The notes under the pieces were generated by a model. It made no database searches. It was not told the DNA's origin and was given only the letters and a program-made list of their open reading frames with translations. A stretch of DNA of 64,000 nucleotides from a virus: IMG/VR virus record IMGVR_UViG_3300029911_000002, positions 62,001-126,000 of that record; one strand, given 5' to 3'. A program made the translations under genes and the position numbers. Positions 17,521 to 26,760 of the stretch are shown here, piece by piece (within the stretch, counting starts at the first letter, position 1; each line of letters starts with the position of its first letter).

Positions 17521-17773
17521 AAATAATTTTTATCAATTTGAAAAAAATAAATATTATATTATTAATAACATTTATTCAGTATTTGATAAAGATGATTTTA
17601 TATCAATTGAAGATAATGAACATTTGGTATTTAGATTTAGATTAAATAAATCTATGACATATGTTGATGATTTTATAGGTGATAATGAATATTATTTTTA
17701 TGACTATTTTTGTTTTTTAAATGAAGAAAGAAAGAAAAAATTAGAAAAACTATCTGAGTTAGAAAAAAGTTAG
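17504..17773 (+). CDS. MKYLCKK-related small protein
   Basis: 89 aa from the ATG at 17504. This start gives MKAHCKNNF, matching the MK-x-x-CK pattern of the genes at 122-2233, and the same 17-nt overlap with the gene before; the ATG at 17495 is less likely. YYFYDYFCFLNEERKKKLEKLSELE is the typical tail. Its TAG stop sits inside the terminator stem. Confidence 0.7.
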   Translation: MKAHCKNNFYQFEKNKYYIINNIYSVFDKDDFISIEDNEHLVFRFRLNKSMTYVDDFIGDNEYYFYDYFCFLNEERKKKLEKLSELEKS

Positions 17774-17796
17774 TAATTTTTACTAACTTTTTTTTA
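17768..17796 (+). terminator. Terminator
   Basis: AGTTAGTAA/TTACTAACT hairpin followed by a run of eight T. Confidence 0.8.
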
Positions 17797-17807
17797 TATA
17801 TATTAGT

Positions 17808-18350
17808 ATGAAATATTTGAAAAAATTTGAAAATTATGATTTAAGAGGAGAATATCCTGATATGTTTGAACCAAGAACAGAAGAGGACGAGCCTCAAATT
17901 GTACCAGGGTTTGAAGATGGTACAATAGATCCAGATGATGATGAGGTATATCATATTAGTAGTGAAGTTAGTGAGAAGGAACAATATGAAAATTTTAAAA
18001 AAATAACAAAAGAAAGAAATTTCAAAGAAACTAATAATGAAATAATTATAAACATTCACAAATTATATCATGATTTTTATATGTCTATTTATAATCCTAA
18101 TAAGCATTATTCAAAATTTCTAAGAGAAGAAATTATAGGTAAATATATATCAGATGGAGTAATTGATTTTATGACTGATATAAAATATCATGGTATAATA
18201 AAAGGATTAAACTTTCAATATATTAATGAAAGTGCTCTTGTTTCTGCTGAATTAGTCGGAATAGATGAGTTAAAATACGAAAATTCAATATGTATGAATA
18301 TTATTACTATTGATAAACTAAAGACTAATGCAAATAAATTCAATTTATGA
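17808..18350 (+). CDS. KFN-family protein
   Basis: 180 aa. MKYLKKFENY to NANKFNL; an acidic segment with proline (PRTEEDEPQIVPGFEDG) at residues 22-40, then a helix-strand region. Preceded by a TTTTTTTTATATATA tract. Confidence 0.7.
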   Translation: MKYLKKFENYDLRGEYPDMFEPRTEEDEPQIVPGFEDGTIDPDDDEVYHISSEVSEKEQYENFKKITKERNFKETNNEIIINIHKLYHDFYMSIYNPNKHYSKFLREEIIGKYISDGVIDFMTDIKYHGIIKGLNFQYINESALVSAELVGIDELKYENSICMNIITIDKLKTNANKFNL

Positions 18351-18634
18351 AACATATTAATAAATTTAAAATGAATGAGAAAAAGTCAGATAATATACAG
18401 AAATATAATATAGGAAATTATGTTAAATTAAAAGCAATAATTTTTATTGATAATATTCCAAGATATACAAAAATAATAAAAATAGATCCAACTGTTAATG
18501 GCTATTATTATTTATGTAATGATCCTAATAACAAAACAATTTGGGTATCGAATGATGAAATTGAAAGAAAATTAACAACTAATGAGATTGAAAAATATGA
18601 ATTAGATTCAAATGTAAATAAATTTAATTTATGA
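18347..18634 (+). CDS. KFN-family protein
   Basis: 95 aa. MKHINKFKMN to NVNKFNL. Core IGNYVKLKAIIFIDNIPRYTKIIKIDP and TIWVSNDEIERKLT is paralogous to 11978 and 12777. ATGA overlaps at both ends. Confidence 0.7.
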   Translation: MKHINKFKMNEKKSDNIQKYNIGNYVKLKAIIFIDNIPRYTKIIKIDPTVNGYYYLCNDPNNKTIWVSNDEIERKLTTNEIEKYELDSNVNKFNL

Positions 18635-18966
18635 ATAACCACAAATCAGATATAGTAATAGAGCATGAAATAGAATATCATTCATTAAAATTTAATTCTA
18701 TAGATAAAGATGATGTTAAATTTATTACTAAATTTATACAAAAATATAAATATGTGAAAATAATACATGAATTAAATAATAATATTGAAATATCATATTA
18801 TAAAAATAATGCATTTCATAATGATTTCGGACCATCTATATTATATAAAAAAGATAATGAAATAATTATTAATAAAAAATATTATTTGAATGGAGTTGAA
18901 TTAAGTTATGATACTTGGAAAAATGGATTTCGTAAATACAAATTATTAAAATTAAAAGAACTATAA
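18631..18966 (+). CDS. MORN-like repeat protein
   Basis: 111 aa. HNDFGPSILYKKDNEIIINKKYYLNGVELSYDTW resembles the phage HxxDGPAxxxxdG-YYxNGxxh repeat type (MORN-like). Ends in RKYKLLKLKEL, the R-x-x-KL-KL tail. The 3' end and terminator are duplicated directly downstream. Confidence 0.65.
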   Translation: MNNHKSDIVIEHEIEYHSLKFNSIDKDDVKFITKFIQKYKYVKIIHELNNNIEISYYKNNAFHNDFGPSILYKKDNEIIINKKYYLNGVELSYDTWKNGFRKYKLLKLKEL

Positions 18967-18979
18967 TTAAATTATAGAT

Positions 18980-19066
18980 TTTTATTTAGATGGAGTTGAA
19001 TTAAATTATGAAAAATGTAAAAATAAATTTCGTAATTATAAGTTATTAAAATTAAAAAATCTATAA
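18980..19066 (+). pseudogene. Duplicated 3' fragment of the MORN-like gene
   Basis: An open frame without a start codon repeats the end of the preceding gene (FYLDGVELNYEKCKNKFRNYK then LLKLKNL) and is followed by a second copy of the same CTATAATT/AATTATAG terminator hairpin. It looks like a tandem duplication of about 100 bp that has begun to diverge. Confidence 0.75.
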
Positions 19067-19081
19067 TTAAATTATAGATTT

Positions 19082-19741
19082 TTATAAATTAAATTTGTTG
19101 GTAGATTTTTTTATCTTTAAATAATCTTCAACCTCTTTTTTGCTTTTAGAATATAATTTAATATCTTTAATTCTAAATTCATGTTTTCCTAGATTTTTAA
19201 TAATAGGATTTGTATCATTATAAAACTGATTTATCTCTCCTATCATTTTTTTAGGTATATCTCTATATTCAATTACATATGTATTTTTCTCGTTTTGTCT
19301 AATAACTCTTCCAATGTTATTATTTATATATTCATCAAAAATATTGTCGTCATCACTATATCTATTACTATTTATTTCGCATAATACATAATCTCCTATC
19401 ATTGGTTCATCTGGAATCTTCCAGTCAGATTTCAATGTAAACATATATGCATTTTTCATAGTTATTATTTCATCTGTTTTAATATCTTGAACATCTACAT
19501 AAGCATTATATAATAAATTAGTTGTTACATTCCTATAACCTCTTCCACTCCAATATATTTGTATAACTTTATATTCTCTACCATATTTAATTTCTTTTTC
19601 ATTACCATATTCTAATTCACCATACTGAGTTATTCTACCTGTATAGTCACGATATGCGTCAAATTTTGTAGAACAAATTACAATATCATTTACTGAATAT
19701 ACAATATCATCGTTACTCTCATATTTTTTTATATATTTCAT
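19082..19741 (-). CDS. KFN-family protein, two SH3-like units
   Basis: 219 aa. MKYIKKYESN, then a first unit (YSVNDIVICSTKF...VDVQDIKTDEII) and a second VGDYVL-type unit (MIGDYVLCEINSN...NNNIGRVIRQ...YRDIPKKM); ends STNKFNL. Appears to fuse two barrel types found singly elsewhere in the array. Confidence 0.7.
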   Translation of the reverse strand: MKYIKKYESNDDIVYSVNDIVICSTKFDAYRDYTGRITQYGELEYGNEKEIKYGREYKVIQIYWSGRGYRNVTTNLLYNAYVDVQDIKTDEIITMKNAYMFTLKSDWKIPDEPMIGDYVLCEINSNRYSDDDNIFDEYINNNIGRVIRQNEKNTYVIEYRDIPKKMIGEINQFYNDTNPIIKNLGKHEFRIKDIKLYSKSKKEVEDYLKIKKSTNKFNL

Positions 19742-19744
19742 AAT

Positions 19745-19933
19745 TTAAAATTTTGTTTGAAATGATACCATATCTTTTGTTTTATTGGGCATTACATCAA
19801 CTGGCTCAAGTGTACCTCCACCTTTTTTCTTTTTCTTTTTCTTTTTCTCTTCATTTTTATATGATTTGTGCTGTGGTTTATATGGAACATATTCAACACC
19901 AACATATTCTTCAAATGTTTTTAAATTTTTCAT
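19745..19933 (-). CDS. Short polylysine KFN-related protein
   Basis: 62 aa. MKNLKTFEEY start, a run of nine lysines with three glycines in the middle, and end FQTKF, which is a KFNL terminus missing its last two residues. Strongly basic; could bind nucleic acid or acidic partners. Confidence 0.6.
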   Translation of the reverse strand: MKNLKTFEEYVGVEYVPYKPQHKSYKNEEKKKKKKKKGGGTLEPVDVMPNKTKDMVSFQTKF

Positions 19934-19952
19934 AAATTAAATTTTTTTTGTA

Positions 19953-20351
19953 TCATATATTATATTTTTTAGATTTAATATAAAGTAATATATTATCATC
20001 TTCAATATCTACATTGTAAAAATTTATAATAATTCCTGGAGAACCTTTTTCGTTTAATGCTCTTAAATAACCATAACTAAAACCATAATCACCTATTCTT
20101 AATCCAATTGAATCACCATCATTAATATAAAAATCATTATGTATATTTATTTCAAGCATCTCAATATTATCAGATTTTTTATAATAATGTTTATTTGTAT
20201 TAATATTAATAGTAAATCCAACTGCTTTTGAATTATCTTTTAATATTATTAATTTTTTAATAGCTTCATGCATACCAAAAAATTCACAAAAATCAAATAA
20301 TTCAATAGTTATTTTTGTTTCTAATGATTCAAATGTTTTTAAATATTTCAT
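19953..20351 (-). CDS. KFN-family protein
   Basis: 132 aa. MKYLKTFESL to KSKKYNI (a variant end). Beta-rich middle (VGFTININTNKHYY, IGLRIGDYGFSYG). ATGA overlap with 20348. Confidence 0.65.
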   Translation of the reverse strand: MKYLKTFESLETKITIELFDFCEFFGMHEAIKKLIILKDNSKAVGFTININTNKHYYKKSDNIEMLEINIHNDFYINDGDSIGLRIGDYGFSYGYLRALNEKGSPGIIINFYNVDIEDDNILLYIKSKKYNI

Positions 20352-20677
20352 ATGTTAAATTTATTTGCAATAATATTCAATTTATATTTTTTTATTTCTT
20401 TATCAGTTGCTAATTTTAACTCATTTGAATATGCTTTATATAAATTTTTATTTCTACCATTAAATGCCCATTTTATATCATCTGGAATATTTTCATATTT
20501 CACATTATATATAATATATTTTGGTATTTCAAAATGCTCAGTTATACTAACAATTTTTCCTATATTGTTATTTAAAAAATCATATAATTGTGGAGTATAT
20601 GATATGTATTTAACTATTACATATTGACCAACTTTAAATTTTTTACTTATATTTTCAAATGTTTTAATATATTTCAT
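20348..20677 (-). CDS. KFN-family protein with SH3-like core
   Basis: 109 aa. MKYIKTFENI, VGQYVIVKYISY, NNNIGKIVSITE, KYENIPDDI, ending ANKFNI. Same barrel pattern as 4293. Confidence 0.72.
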   Translation of the reverse strand: MKYIKTFENISKKFKVGQYVIVKYISYTPQLYDFLNNNIGKIVSITEHFEIPKYIIYNVKYENIPDDIKWAFNGRNKNLYKAYSNELKLATDKEIKKYKLNIIANKFNI

Positions 20678-21086
20678 AAGTTAAATTTACTTGTCATTTT
20701 ATATATTTCATATTTAGAGTCAAAATCATCATTTGTTATTTGTTCAATAATATCATTTATATTACCAATTATATCAAATTTTATTCTATTTGAATATTCA
20801 GAATAAATTTCTAATCCTTTTATAGTTTTAAAATATTCTAATATATATTTATAAAATGATTCATTATTCTCTATTCTAATAGATAAATGTTTACCAAGAA
20901 TATTATCTACTGATATATCAAATAATAATCTTCTATCTGAAATAAAATATTCTGTTTCATATGTTCTATTTTCAAAATAATTTGAATAATTAATTCCATA
21001 AAAACTAAAAAATTTATTTAAATGACTTAATATTTTTTTATATCAGTGACTTCATTAATGTCTTCATATATTTTTAAATGTTTCAT
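20674..21086 (-). pseudogene. KFN-family gene split by a -1 frameshift
   Basis: MKHLKIYEDINEVTDIKK reads to a stop at 21027. The -1 frame then continues for about 115 codons to TSKFNL and joins the next gene by the usual ATGA. The shift point is A-AAA-AAA at 21039-21033, in the exact register of a -1 slippery heptamer. It may be programmed frameshifting, a real mutation or a homopolymer error. The joined product (~135 aa) resembles the proteins at 21427 and 11566. Confidence 0.75.
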
Positions 21087-21430
21087 ATATTAAATTTTTT
21101 TGCCGCTATTATTGCTTCTAACTCTTCTTTATTTTTAGAATTATAATTTATTTCATTTCTAGACATTACTCTACAATATTTATCTATATCGCCTTCTTTC
21201 ATAAAAAATTTATCTTTAAATTTTTGAGGTAAATCATCATAATAAATAGCATATTTGAATTTTCCATTATCAGGAATATATTTTACATATTTACCTATAT
21301 TATTTTTTTCAAATTCAATAATATCTTTATAATTTTCTTTATCAAACATATCAGGAATTTCCTTGCATATAACATAGTCTCCTAAATTGAGTCTTTTATT
21401 ACTAGTTTCAAATGTTTTTATATATTTCAT
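21083..21430 (-). CDS. KFN-family protein with SH3-like core
   Basis: 115 aa. MKYIKTFETS, LGDYVICKEIPD, KNNIGKYVKYIPD, YYDDLPQKF, ending AAKKFNI. Confidence 0.72.
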   Translation of the reverse strand: MKYIKTFETSNKRLNLGDYVICKEIPDMFDKENYKDIIEFEKNNIGKYVKYIPDNGKFKYAIYYDDLPQKFKDKFFMKEGDIDKYCRVMSRNEINYNSKNKEELEAIIAAKKFNI

Positions 21431-21864
21431 ATGTTAAATTTATTTGTAATTGCGAACAATTTTATTTTTTCATTATCTATTTGATTAATAATATCATTAA
21501 CATTTCCTTCAATATAAAATTCATATTCATCACTTACTTTTTTATTAAATCTTATTCCTTTTATTGTTTTCATATATTCAGGTATAGATGAAATAATAAT
21601 ATCGTTACTATTATTAAATGAATCTAAAACAAAGTATTCATCATTTCCCGTCATTATAGAAAATAACACTTTTTCAGTATTCTTTAAATAAAATGAGAAT
21701 TGAATATCTTCGTCTTCACTAAAATTAACGCACTCATAACCAAAATTCATGATAATTTTCCTAATATATTTTGCAAATTTAGGTAAATTATCTTTCATAC
21801 GTTTAATATCATCGTCTGTATAATATTCTCCTTCAAATATGGTATATTCTTTAATATGTTTCAT
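21427..21864 (-). CDS. KFN-family protein
   Basis: 145 aa. MKHIKEYTIFEGE to TNKFNI. Core with a helix, a strand series (QFSFYLKNTEKVLFSIMTG) and a helical end; paralogue of the split gene at 20674. Confidence 0.7.
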   Translation of the reverse strand: MKHIKEYTIFEGEYYTDDDIKRMKDNLPKFAKYIRKIIMNFGYECVNFSEDEDIQFSFYLKNTEKVLFSIMTGNDEYFVLDSFNNSNDIIISSIPEYMKTIKGIRFNKKVSDEYEFYIEGNVNDIINQIDNEKIKLFAITNKFNI

Positions 21865-22196
21865 ATGTTAAATTTATTTGATTGTAATATAAGTTTTAAT
21901 TCTTTTTTATTTTTAGACCAATATTTTATATCTTCTTTATTTAATGCTAATATATTATCTCCATATTCAGCAAATTTAAAAAAACTTAATTCATCTGGTA
22001 TATGATAATATTCTATCAAATAAGAATCATCAATATCATCATATTTACTCTCTAATATTTCAATTAGTTTACCAATATTATTTTTAGTAAAATCGTTAAC
22101 TTCAGTAAAAAATTCAAGATTACTATATCCTATTACATAATCACCAACTTCTGGTTCATTTACATTCAATTTTTCGTATTCTTTTATATATTTCAT
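21861..22196 (-). CDS. KFN-family protein with SH3-like core
   Basis: 111 aa. MKYIKEYEKL, VGDYVIGYSN, KNNIGKLIEILES, EYYHIPDEL, ending SNKFNI. Confidence 0.72.
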   Translation of the reverse strand: MKYIKEYEKLNVNEPEVGDYVIGYSNLEFFTEVNDFTKNNIGKLIEILESKYDDIDDSYLIEYYHIPDELSFFKFAEYGDNILALNKEDIKYWSKNKKELKLILQSNKFNI

Positions 22197-22525
22197 ATGT
22201 TAAATTTATTTGTTTGTAATATCATTTCTAAATATTCTTTATTTTTTGAATATTTTATTAAATCTTCTTTTTTAAATCTAAACGAAGTATCATTATTCAT
22301 AGATTTATATATATCTATTTCTTTTGGTATATTATTATATTTTACTAAATATGTAACAATATTATACATATCTTTTTCTATTTTAATTAATTGCCCTATA
22401 TTATTTGTTACAAAAATATTCGCAGGATGATCATCATCAGCGTTTTTCCATTTTGCTAATATATAATCACCAACTTCTGGCTCATTTGAATCTTCATACT
22501 CCTCATATAATTTCAAATGCTTCAT
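22193..22525 (-). CDS. KFN-family protein with SH3-like core
   Basis: 110 aa. MKHLKLYEEY, VGDYILAKWKN, TNNIGQLIKIEKD, KYNNIPKEI, ending TNKFNI. First of the array on this strand; its start overlaps the stop of the Nudix gene (TAATG). Confidence 0.72.
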   Translation of the reverse strand: MKHLKLYEEYEDSNEPEVGDYILAKWKNADDDHPANIFVTNNIGQLIKIEKDMYNIVTYLVKYNNIPKEIDIYKSMNNDTSFRFKKEDLIKYSKNKEYLEMILQTNKFNI

Positions 22526-23106
22526 TATGATTCAATTCTTTTTAGTAATTTTGTTATTAAACATTTAGTAATTAAGTCATTATTTACTATTTGATTAACA
22601 TCAGCAATAGAAACTCGTATACATTTAGATAATTTTTCATTTTTTGATCCATCAGTAGGTGGTTTCATTTGACGATAAGTATTTACTGGTAGCTCTAAAA
22701 AACAAAGATATACTTGATTAGTACTATATTTATCTGTAAAAAAAGGTCCTTCAATATCAAATGGATATAAATTATTTAAAACTATACCACCTTCTTCATA
22801 TAATTCTCTTCTTATTGTTTGTTCTGGAGTTTCATTTTTTTCTATACTTCCTGTAATTACGGTTAAATAATTAGTTACATTTCTAAGATTTGGTATTTCT
22901 CTATTTTTATGTTGATATGCTGTAAGATATTCTAATCTCATAAGAAATGTTGCCTCATCTCTGAAATATGGTAATATAGCAACACAATCATGACCTTTTA
23001 GTATTTCATTTTCTTTATATTGAATCATATCTAAATATTTACCATTAAATAATACTTCTTCATCTGGTATAACTGGTATGTCTTTTATTTGTGTAAATTT
23101 TTCCAT
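22525..23106 (-). CDS. Nudix hydrolase
   Basis: 193 aa. The Nudix box is complete: G at the start of GSIEKNETPEQTIRRELYEE followed by GG(I). Strands before and after fit the fold (CVAILPYF, YLTVITG). Substrate not predictable; phage Nudix enzymes commonly act on ADP-ribose, NAD-like or capped-RNA pyrophosphates. It heads the KFN array, so co-expression is likely. Confidence 0.88.
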   Translation of the reverse strand: MEKFTQIKDIPVIPDEEVLFNGKYLDMIQYKENEILKGHDCVAILPYFRDEATFLMRLEYLTAYQHKNREIPNLRNVTNYLTVITGSIEKNETPEQTIRRELYEEGGIVLNNLYPFDIEGPFFTDKYSTNQVYLCFLELPVNTYRQMKPPTDGSKNEKLSKCIRVSIADVNQIVNNDLITKCLITKLLKRIES

Positions 23107-23183
23107 TAATATTCTTTTTTCTTTATATATTAAAAAACTAAAAGCTTTTTTTTATCTATAAAAATAAAAAATAATTTATAAAA

Positions 23184-23447
23184 ATGAAAGATAATAATGT
23201 AGTTCAAAAATTAGAAAAATATGCTGAATATTTTAGTGATGCAATAGAATCTAAATTTATAAATTTTTCAGAATCTAAATATAATGAAGCATTAAAATAT
23301 ATTAATAATATAATTTCTAATAAAAATAATTATGATTCTACAGTATTTTTATATGCCGAATATTTATTATCTATATTAACACATAATAAAATATTTAGAA
23401 AATATAAATTAAAAATATTAAACCAATACTATGAATCCAATAATTAA
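23184..23447 (+). CDS. Small helical hypothetical protein
   Basis: 87 aa, predicted all-helical (VVQKLEKYAEYFSDAIESK). Overlaps the next gene by 17 nt. No family recognised. Confidence 0.55.
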   Translation: MKDNNVVQKLEKYAEYFSDAIESKFINFSESKYNEALKYINNIISNKNNYDSTVFLYAEYLLSILTHNKIFRKYKLKILNQYYESNN

Positions 23448-24285
23448 TATATCAGAACTAGATAATGATTTATTCTCTATATCTCCTGTAAATAATTTAA
23501 AATGCGAGATTAATTATATAGATATGCAAAATTATGTAAATCCTATGACTACTCCAGCTAGTTTAACTAGGATGTCATATCCAAATCTAAGTGTAAATCT
23601 TTGTAGTAAAACTATAAATCTTATAAAATTAACATTTGATATAAATAAAAAATATAATGAAGAACAAATAACTAAATATTTAAAATCTGGTATAATTAAT
23701 GAACTAAAAAATAAATTTATACCTATAATTTTAGAATTAGGTAATAAAAATAGAGAAAATTTAAAATTAGATTCAAAAAATGATGATTACTTTGATATTA
23801 TTATAGATAAAATAGAAAAAAAATATAATCAAGAATTACCTAATGATAAACAAAAAAAAATAAAAAATAATATTTGTTCTAGAATTATAAGTGCTAGTAA
23901 TTATATAACAACAAAAGGTAGATATGGTCATCCTAATTTTTATATTTCAAATTATAAAACTCATAATTGTATAAACAAATATATTTATGATATAAATAAT
24001 ATTAAATATGAAATAGTTAATTCAATTAAAGAAAATTATATTATTCTAGGTAGAAAAAATTCAATAGATAATAATGGAGTTCATTGCTTTATATATTCAG
24101 ATAATAATAAAAATATAATATTTAACAAAATTGAAACTCCATATAATATAACATATGAAATGTATTATTCAATTGAAACTATTGGTGGTTCTGCAGAAAA
24201 TCAATTTTTAGTAATAGATACAAAAGACATATCATATTATCGACGTGAAAAAATTAAAAAAATAAATGATAGCATAAATGATTAA
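23431..24285 (+). CDS. Hypothetical protein with R-KIKKI tail
   Basis: 284 aa. Contains ASNYITTKGRYGHPNFYISN, a segment faintly like capsid-type sequences, but I cannot assign it. Ends YRREKIKKINDSIND, the basic tail shared with the following genes. Confidence 0.5.
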   Translation: MNPIINISELDNDLFSISPVNNLKCEINYIDMQNYVNPMTTPASLTRMSYPNLSVNLCSKTINLIKLTFDINKKYNEEQITKYLKSGIINELKNKFIPIILELGNKNRENLKLDSKNDDYFDIIIDKIEKKYNQELPNDKQKKIKNNICSRIISASNYITTKGRYGHPNFYISNYKTHNCINKYIYDINNIKYEIVNSIKENYIILGRKNSIDNNGVHCFIYSDNNKNIIFNKIETPYNITYEMYYSIETIGGSAENQFLVIDTKDISYYRREKIKKINDSIND

Positions 24286-24742
24286 AGATTTTAAACTTGA
24301 AATTGTAGAAAATAAATATTCAATCAAAATAGAAAATATAGAATATTTTATTTATGAATCTTATATTAAAAATGGTACTGGCTATACCTTTAGAATATAT
24401 ACAAATTCTAAATGTAGAACTAAACGTGAAAATTATTTTATTACAGAAAATTATGATAATATTGTTGTGGTTGGTAAAAAATATAATTATTTATTAATTA
24501 AGAAAAAAGATAGTTTTGAATATGATATCACATTATATAATAAGGATATATTAAAACTCGAACTTGATTATACTCACGTTAATGCACTATTTATGTATAT
24601 TTATATCAATGATAAAAATATTGCTTCATACTATGGAGATATAAATAATCCAGATAAAATATTTTTGAATGAAATTGAATTATGTAAAAAAATTATCAGA
24701 AAGAAAAAAATAATTAAATTAAATGACAATATGGTTTTATAA
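24278..24742 (+). CDS. Hypothetical protein with basic tail
   Basis: 154 aa, beta-rich. Tail IIRKKKIIKLNDNMV. Overlaps both neighbours (8 and 20 nt). No domain recognised. Confidence 0.5.
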   Translation: MIKDFKLEIVENKYSIKIENIEYFIYESYIKNGTGYTFRIYTNSKCRTKRENYFITENYDNIVVVGKKYNYLLIKKKDSFEYDITLYNKDILKLELDYTHVNALFMYIYINDKNIASYYGDINNPDKIFLNEIELCKKIIRKKKIIKLNDNMVL

Positions 24743-25010
24743 AAAAATAGGAAGTAAAAAAATATATTGTAGTAAATCTATAACTATAAATTTTCATATA
24801 AAATATTTTTTCAAATTCAAATGTTATACAAATGGTGCTAAAAAAGGAAATATAAAAGATATATGTTTTGATTTAAATATTCATTTATTTGGAATATTAT
24901 TATCGTATACTAATTGGGATTATAATTCTGAATATAAAATTGATAATATTAAAACTATACGCTTGAAAAAATTAAAAAAATTAAAAAAGATAAATGATAG
25001 AAATAAATAA
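24723..25010 (+). CDS. Hypothetical protein with basic tail
   Basis: 95 aa. Lys- and Phe-rich, ending IRLKKLKKLKKINDRN. Overlaps the methyltransferase start by 17 nt. Confidence 0.5.
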   Translation: MTIWFYKKIGSKKIYCSKSITINFHIKYFFKFKCYTNGAKKGNIKDICFDLNIHLFGILLSYTNWDYNSEYKIDNIKTIRLKKLKKLKKINDRNK

Positions 25011-25761
25011 AATATATAATGAGGATAATTTGATCACTATGAACAGAATGTCTAATCAATTTTTAAATGGAATTATATGCAGTCCGCCTTATAATTTAGG
25101 CAAAAATCCTAATCATAGACGAAAAGATCAAGATGATTTCAATTTATATGAAAATAATATTGATAATCTTACTATTAAAGAATATTTAAAAATAAGATTA
25201 AATGAATTTAAAGAATTTGATAGAATACTTAAATATGATGGAGTAATTTGTTATAATATGTCATATTCAGGAGATAACCCTATTTTACCAACTCTTCTTT
25301 TAAATAAGATTAATGAAGAAACTAATCTAACACTTACAGATATTGTAATATGGAAAAAGAACTCAGCCAGTCCATTTCAAACAAGTCCAAACAAAGTAAC
25401 AAGACTATGTGAATTGGTTTATATAATTGTACATAAAGATTATTTAAATACATTTAAAGCTAATAAAGAAGTAAGTTCGATAAATGAAAGAACTGGCCAG
25501 AAATTTTATAAAAATTATACTAATCTTATTGAAGCAAAAAATAATGACGGATTTAAATCTGAACTTAAAGCATCATACTCAAGTGAATTTGTAGAAAAAT
25601 TAATAAATATATATTTTCCTGAAAATTCTTTAATTTATGATCCTTTTATGGGCATCGGAACAACAGCAAAAGGATGTATTAATAAAAAATGTGATTTTAT
25701 TGGTAGTGAAAGAGTTGAAAAATTTTATAATGATTCTAAAATAAATGTAAAATATGATTAA
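24994..25761 (+). CDS. DNA methyltransferase, SPPY (beta-class) type
   Basis: 255 aa. The catalytic CSPPYNLG (motif IV) is at residues ~29-36 and the AdoMet motif DPFMGIGTT at ~213-221, so motif IV precedes motif I: the beta arrangement. SPPY is common in N4-cytosine and some N6-adenine enzymes, so the target base is open. No restriction partner is seen. Embedded in the run of small overlapping genes. Confidence 0.88.
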   Translation: MIEINKIYNEDNLITMNRMSNQFLNGIICSPPYNLGKNPNHRRKDQDDFNLYENNIDNLTIKEYLKIRLNEFKEFDRILKYDGVICYNMSYSGDNPILPTLLLNKINEETNLTLTDIVIWKKNSASPFQTSPNKVTRLCELVYIIVHKDYLNTFKANKEVSSINERTGQKFYKNYTNLIEAKNNDGFKSELKASYSSEFVEKLINIYFPENSLIYDPFMGIGTTAKGCINKKCDFIGSERVEKFYNDSKINVKYD

Positions 25762-26122
25762 AGAACTAGCATTACAATATAATTATATTGCAATTATATG
25801 TAAAAAATATAATAATTTTTTAGATTTTATTGACATGGCAACAAAAGAAATAGATTTTTCTAAAACCTTATCTGAACATGATAGATTTTTTGAAAATAGA
25901 GAATATATTTTAAAAAATTTCCAAAAAGGATTAAATAAAAAAGAAACAATTGCGTTAATTGATGTTGAAAGATATGATAATTATACTGAATTTAGATTTT
26001 ATTGTAGAAATTATAGTGATTATAATGATTATCCTGATTGGAATATGTATAAATTTATAGATTATAATATCTTAAAACGGAAAGAAAAATTGGAAAAATT
26101 AAAACAAATTTGTAATAATTGA
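25754..26122 (+). CDS. Hypothetical protein with basic tail
   Basis: 122 aa. MIKELALQYNYIAIICKKYNNFLDF start, tail LKRKEKLEKLKQICNN. 8-nt overlap with the methyltransferase. Confidence 0.5.
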   Translation: MIKELALQYNYIAIICKKYNNFLDFIDMATKEIDFSKTLSEHDRFFENREYILKNFQKGLNKKETIALIDVERYDNYTEFRFYCRNYSDYNDYPDWNMYKFIDYNILKRKEKLEKLKQICNN

Positions 26123-26147
26123 ATATAAATAAAAAAGAAAATATAAA

Positions 26148-26471
26148 ATGAATTTTAGATTAAAATATAAAAAAATGACTATTGTAGATATTGAAGTATA
26201 TAAAAATGATAACTATATTGAAATAGATTCTGTAGTTTGTATTGAACCGTATTCTAATTTGCTAATTGAAGTATATTTAGATGATTCAAATAGGGTTACA
26301 GAATTTATTGAAACTTTTGATAATTTACAAGAATTAAGAGGCTGGTTATGGGAAGTATATTTTATGGATAATAAAAATACGATTGATAAATATGATGATG
26401 TAGTTGATGATATTAATAAAAGATTAACAGATATAGCAGGCGAATATAATTTATTTTTTATGAAAGATTAA
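26148..26471 (+). CDS. Hypothetical protein
   Basis: 107 aa, acidic; YSNLLIEVYLDDSNRVTEF suggests a beta sheet. No family recognised. Confidence 0.5.
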   Translation: MNFRLKYKKMTIVDIEVYKNDNYIEIDSVVCIEPYSNLLIEVYLDDSNRVTEFIETFDNLQELRGWLWEVYFMDNKNTIDKYDDVVDDINKRLTDIAGEYNLFFMKD

Positions 26472-26497
26472 TATATTCAAAAAAATAAAATTCAATA

Positions 26498-26698
26498 ATG
26501 TATAATTTTTTTACTTTACCTGGAATTATCATATATTGCGATTTATATATGGAAGATAATAAAATAATGATTTCTAATGATTCTTCTTATATTATAGTCA
26601 ATCCTAAAACAGCATTATCAATAAAAAATACATTTCTGAAAAAAGAAAGAAAAAATAAATTATTAAATATTAGAAGTTTAGATAATAATATATCATGA
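26498..26698 (+). CDS. Small hypothetical protein
   Basis: 66 aa. Short strands, then a tail LKKERKNKLLNIRSL of the common basic type. Its stop lies in the tandem repeat that opens the next gene. Confidence 0.45.
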   Translation: MYNFFTLPGIIIYCDLYMEDNKIMISNDSSYIIVNPKTALSIKNTFLKKERKNKLLNIRSLDNNIS

Positions 26699-26760
26699 AA
26701 AACTAATGACAGCACATCATGAAAAACTAATAACAGCACATCATAAAAAACTAATGAATA
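26692..26760 (+). repeat. Tandem repeat, 24-bp unit, about 2.9 copies
   Basis: Unit ATCATGAAAAACTAATGACA plus GCAC. It spans the end of one gene and the start of the next, where it encodes the repeated TAHHEKLI and TAHHKKLM. Confidence 0.85.

Noticed and set aside
17495-17773. TAG recoding to an amino acid, as in some large gut phages
   Set aside because: Long genes (up to 765 aa) are complete with standard stops, no CUA-anticodon tRNA is seen, and the TAG here is followed at once by TAA.
19753-19935. Plus-strand ORF opposite the polylysine gene
   Set aside because: Its Ser/Phe run is the antisense of the lysine run; the minus-strand gene has the family start.
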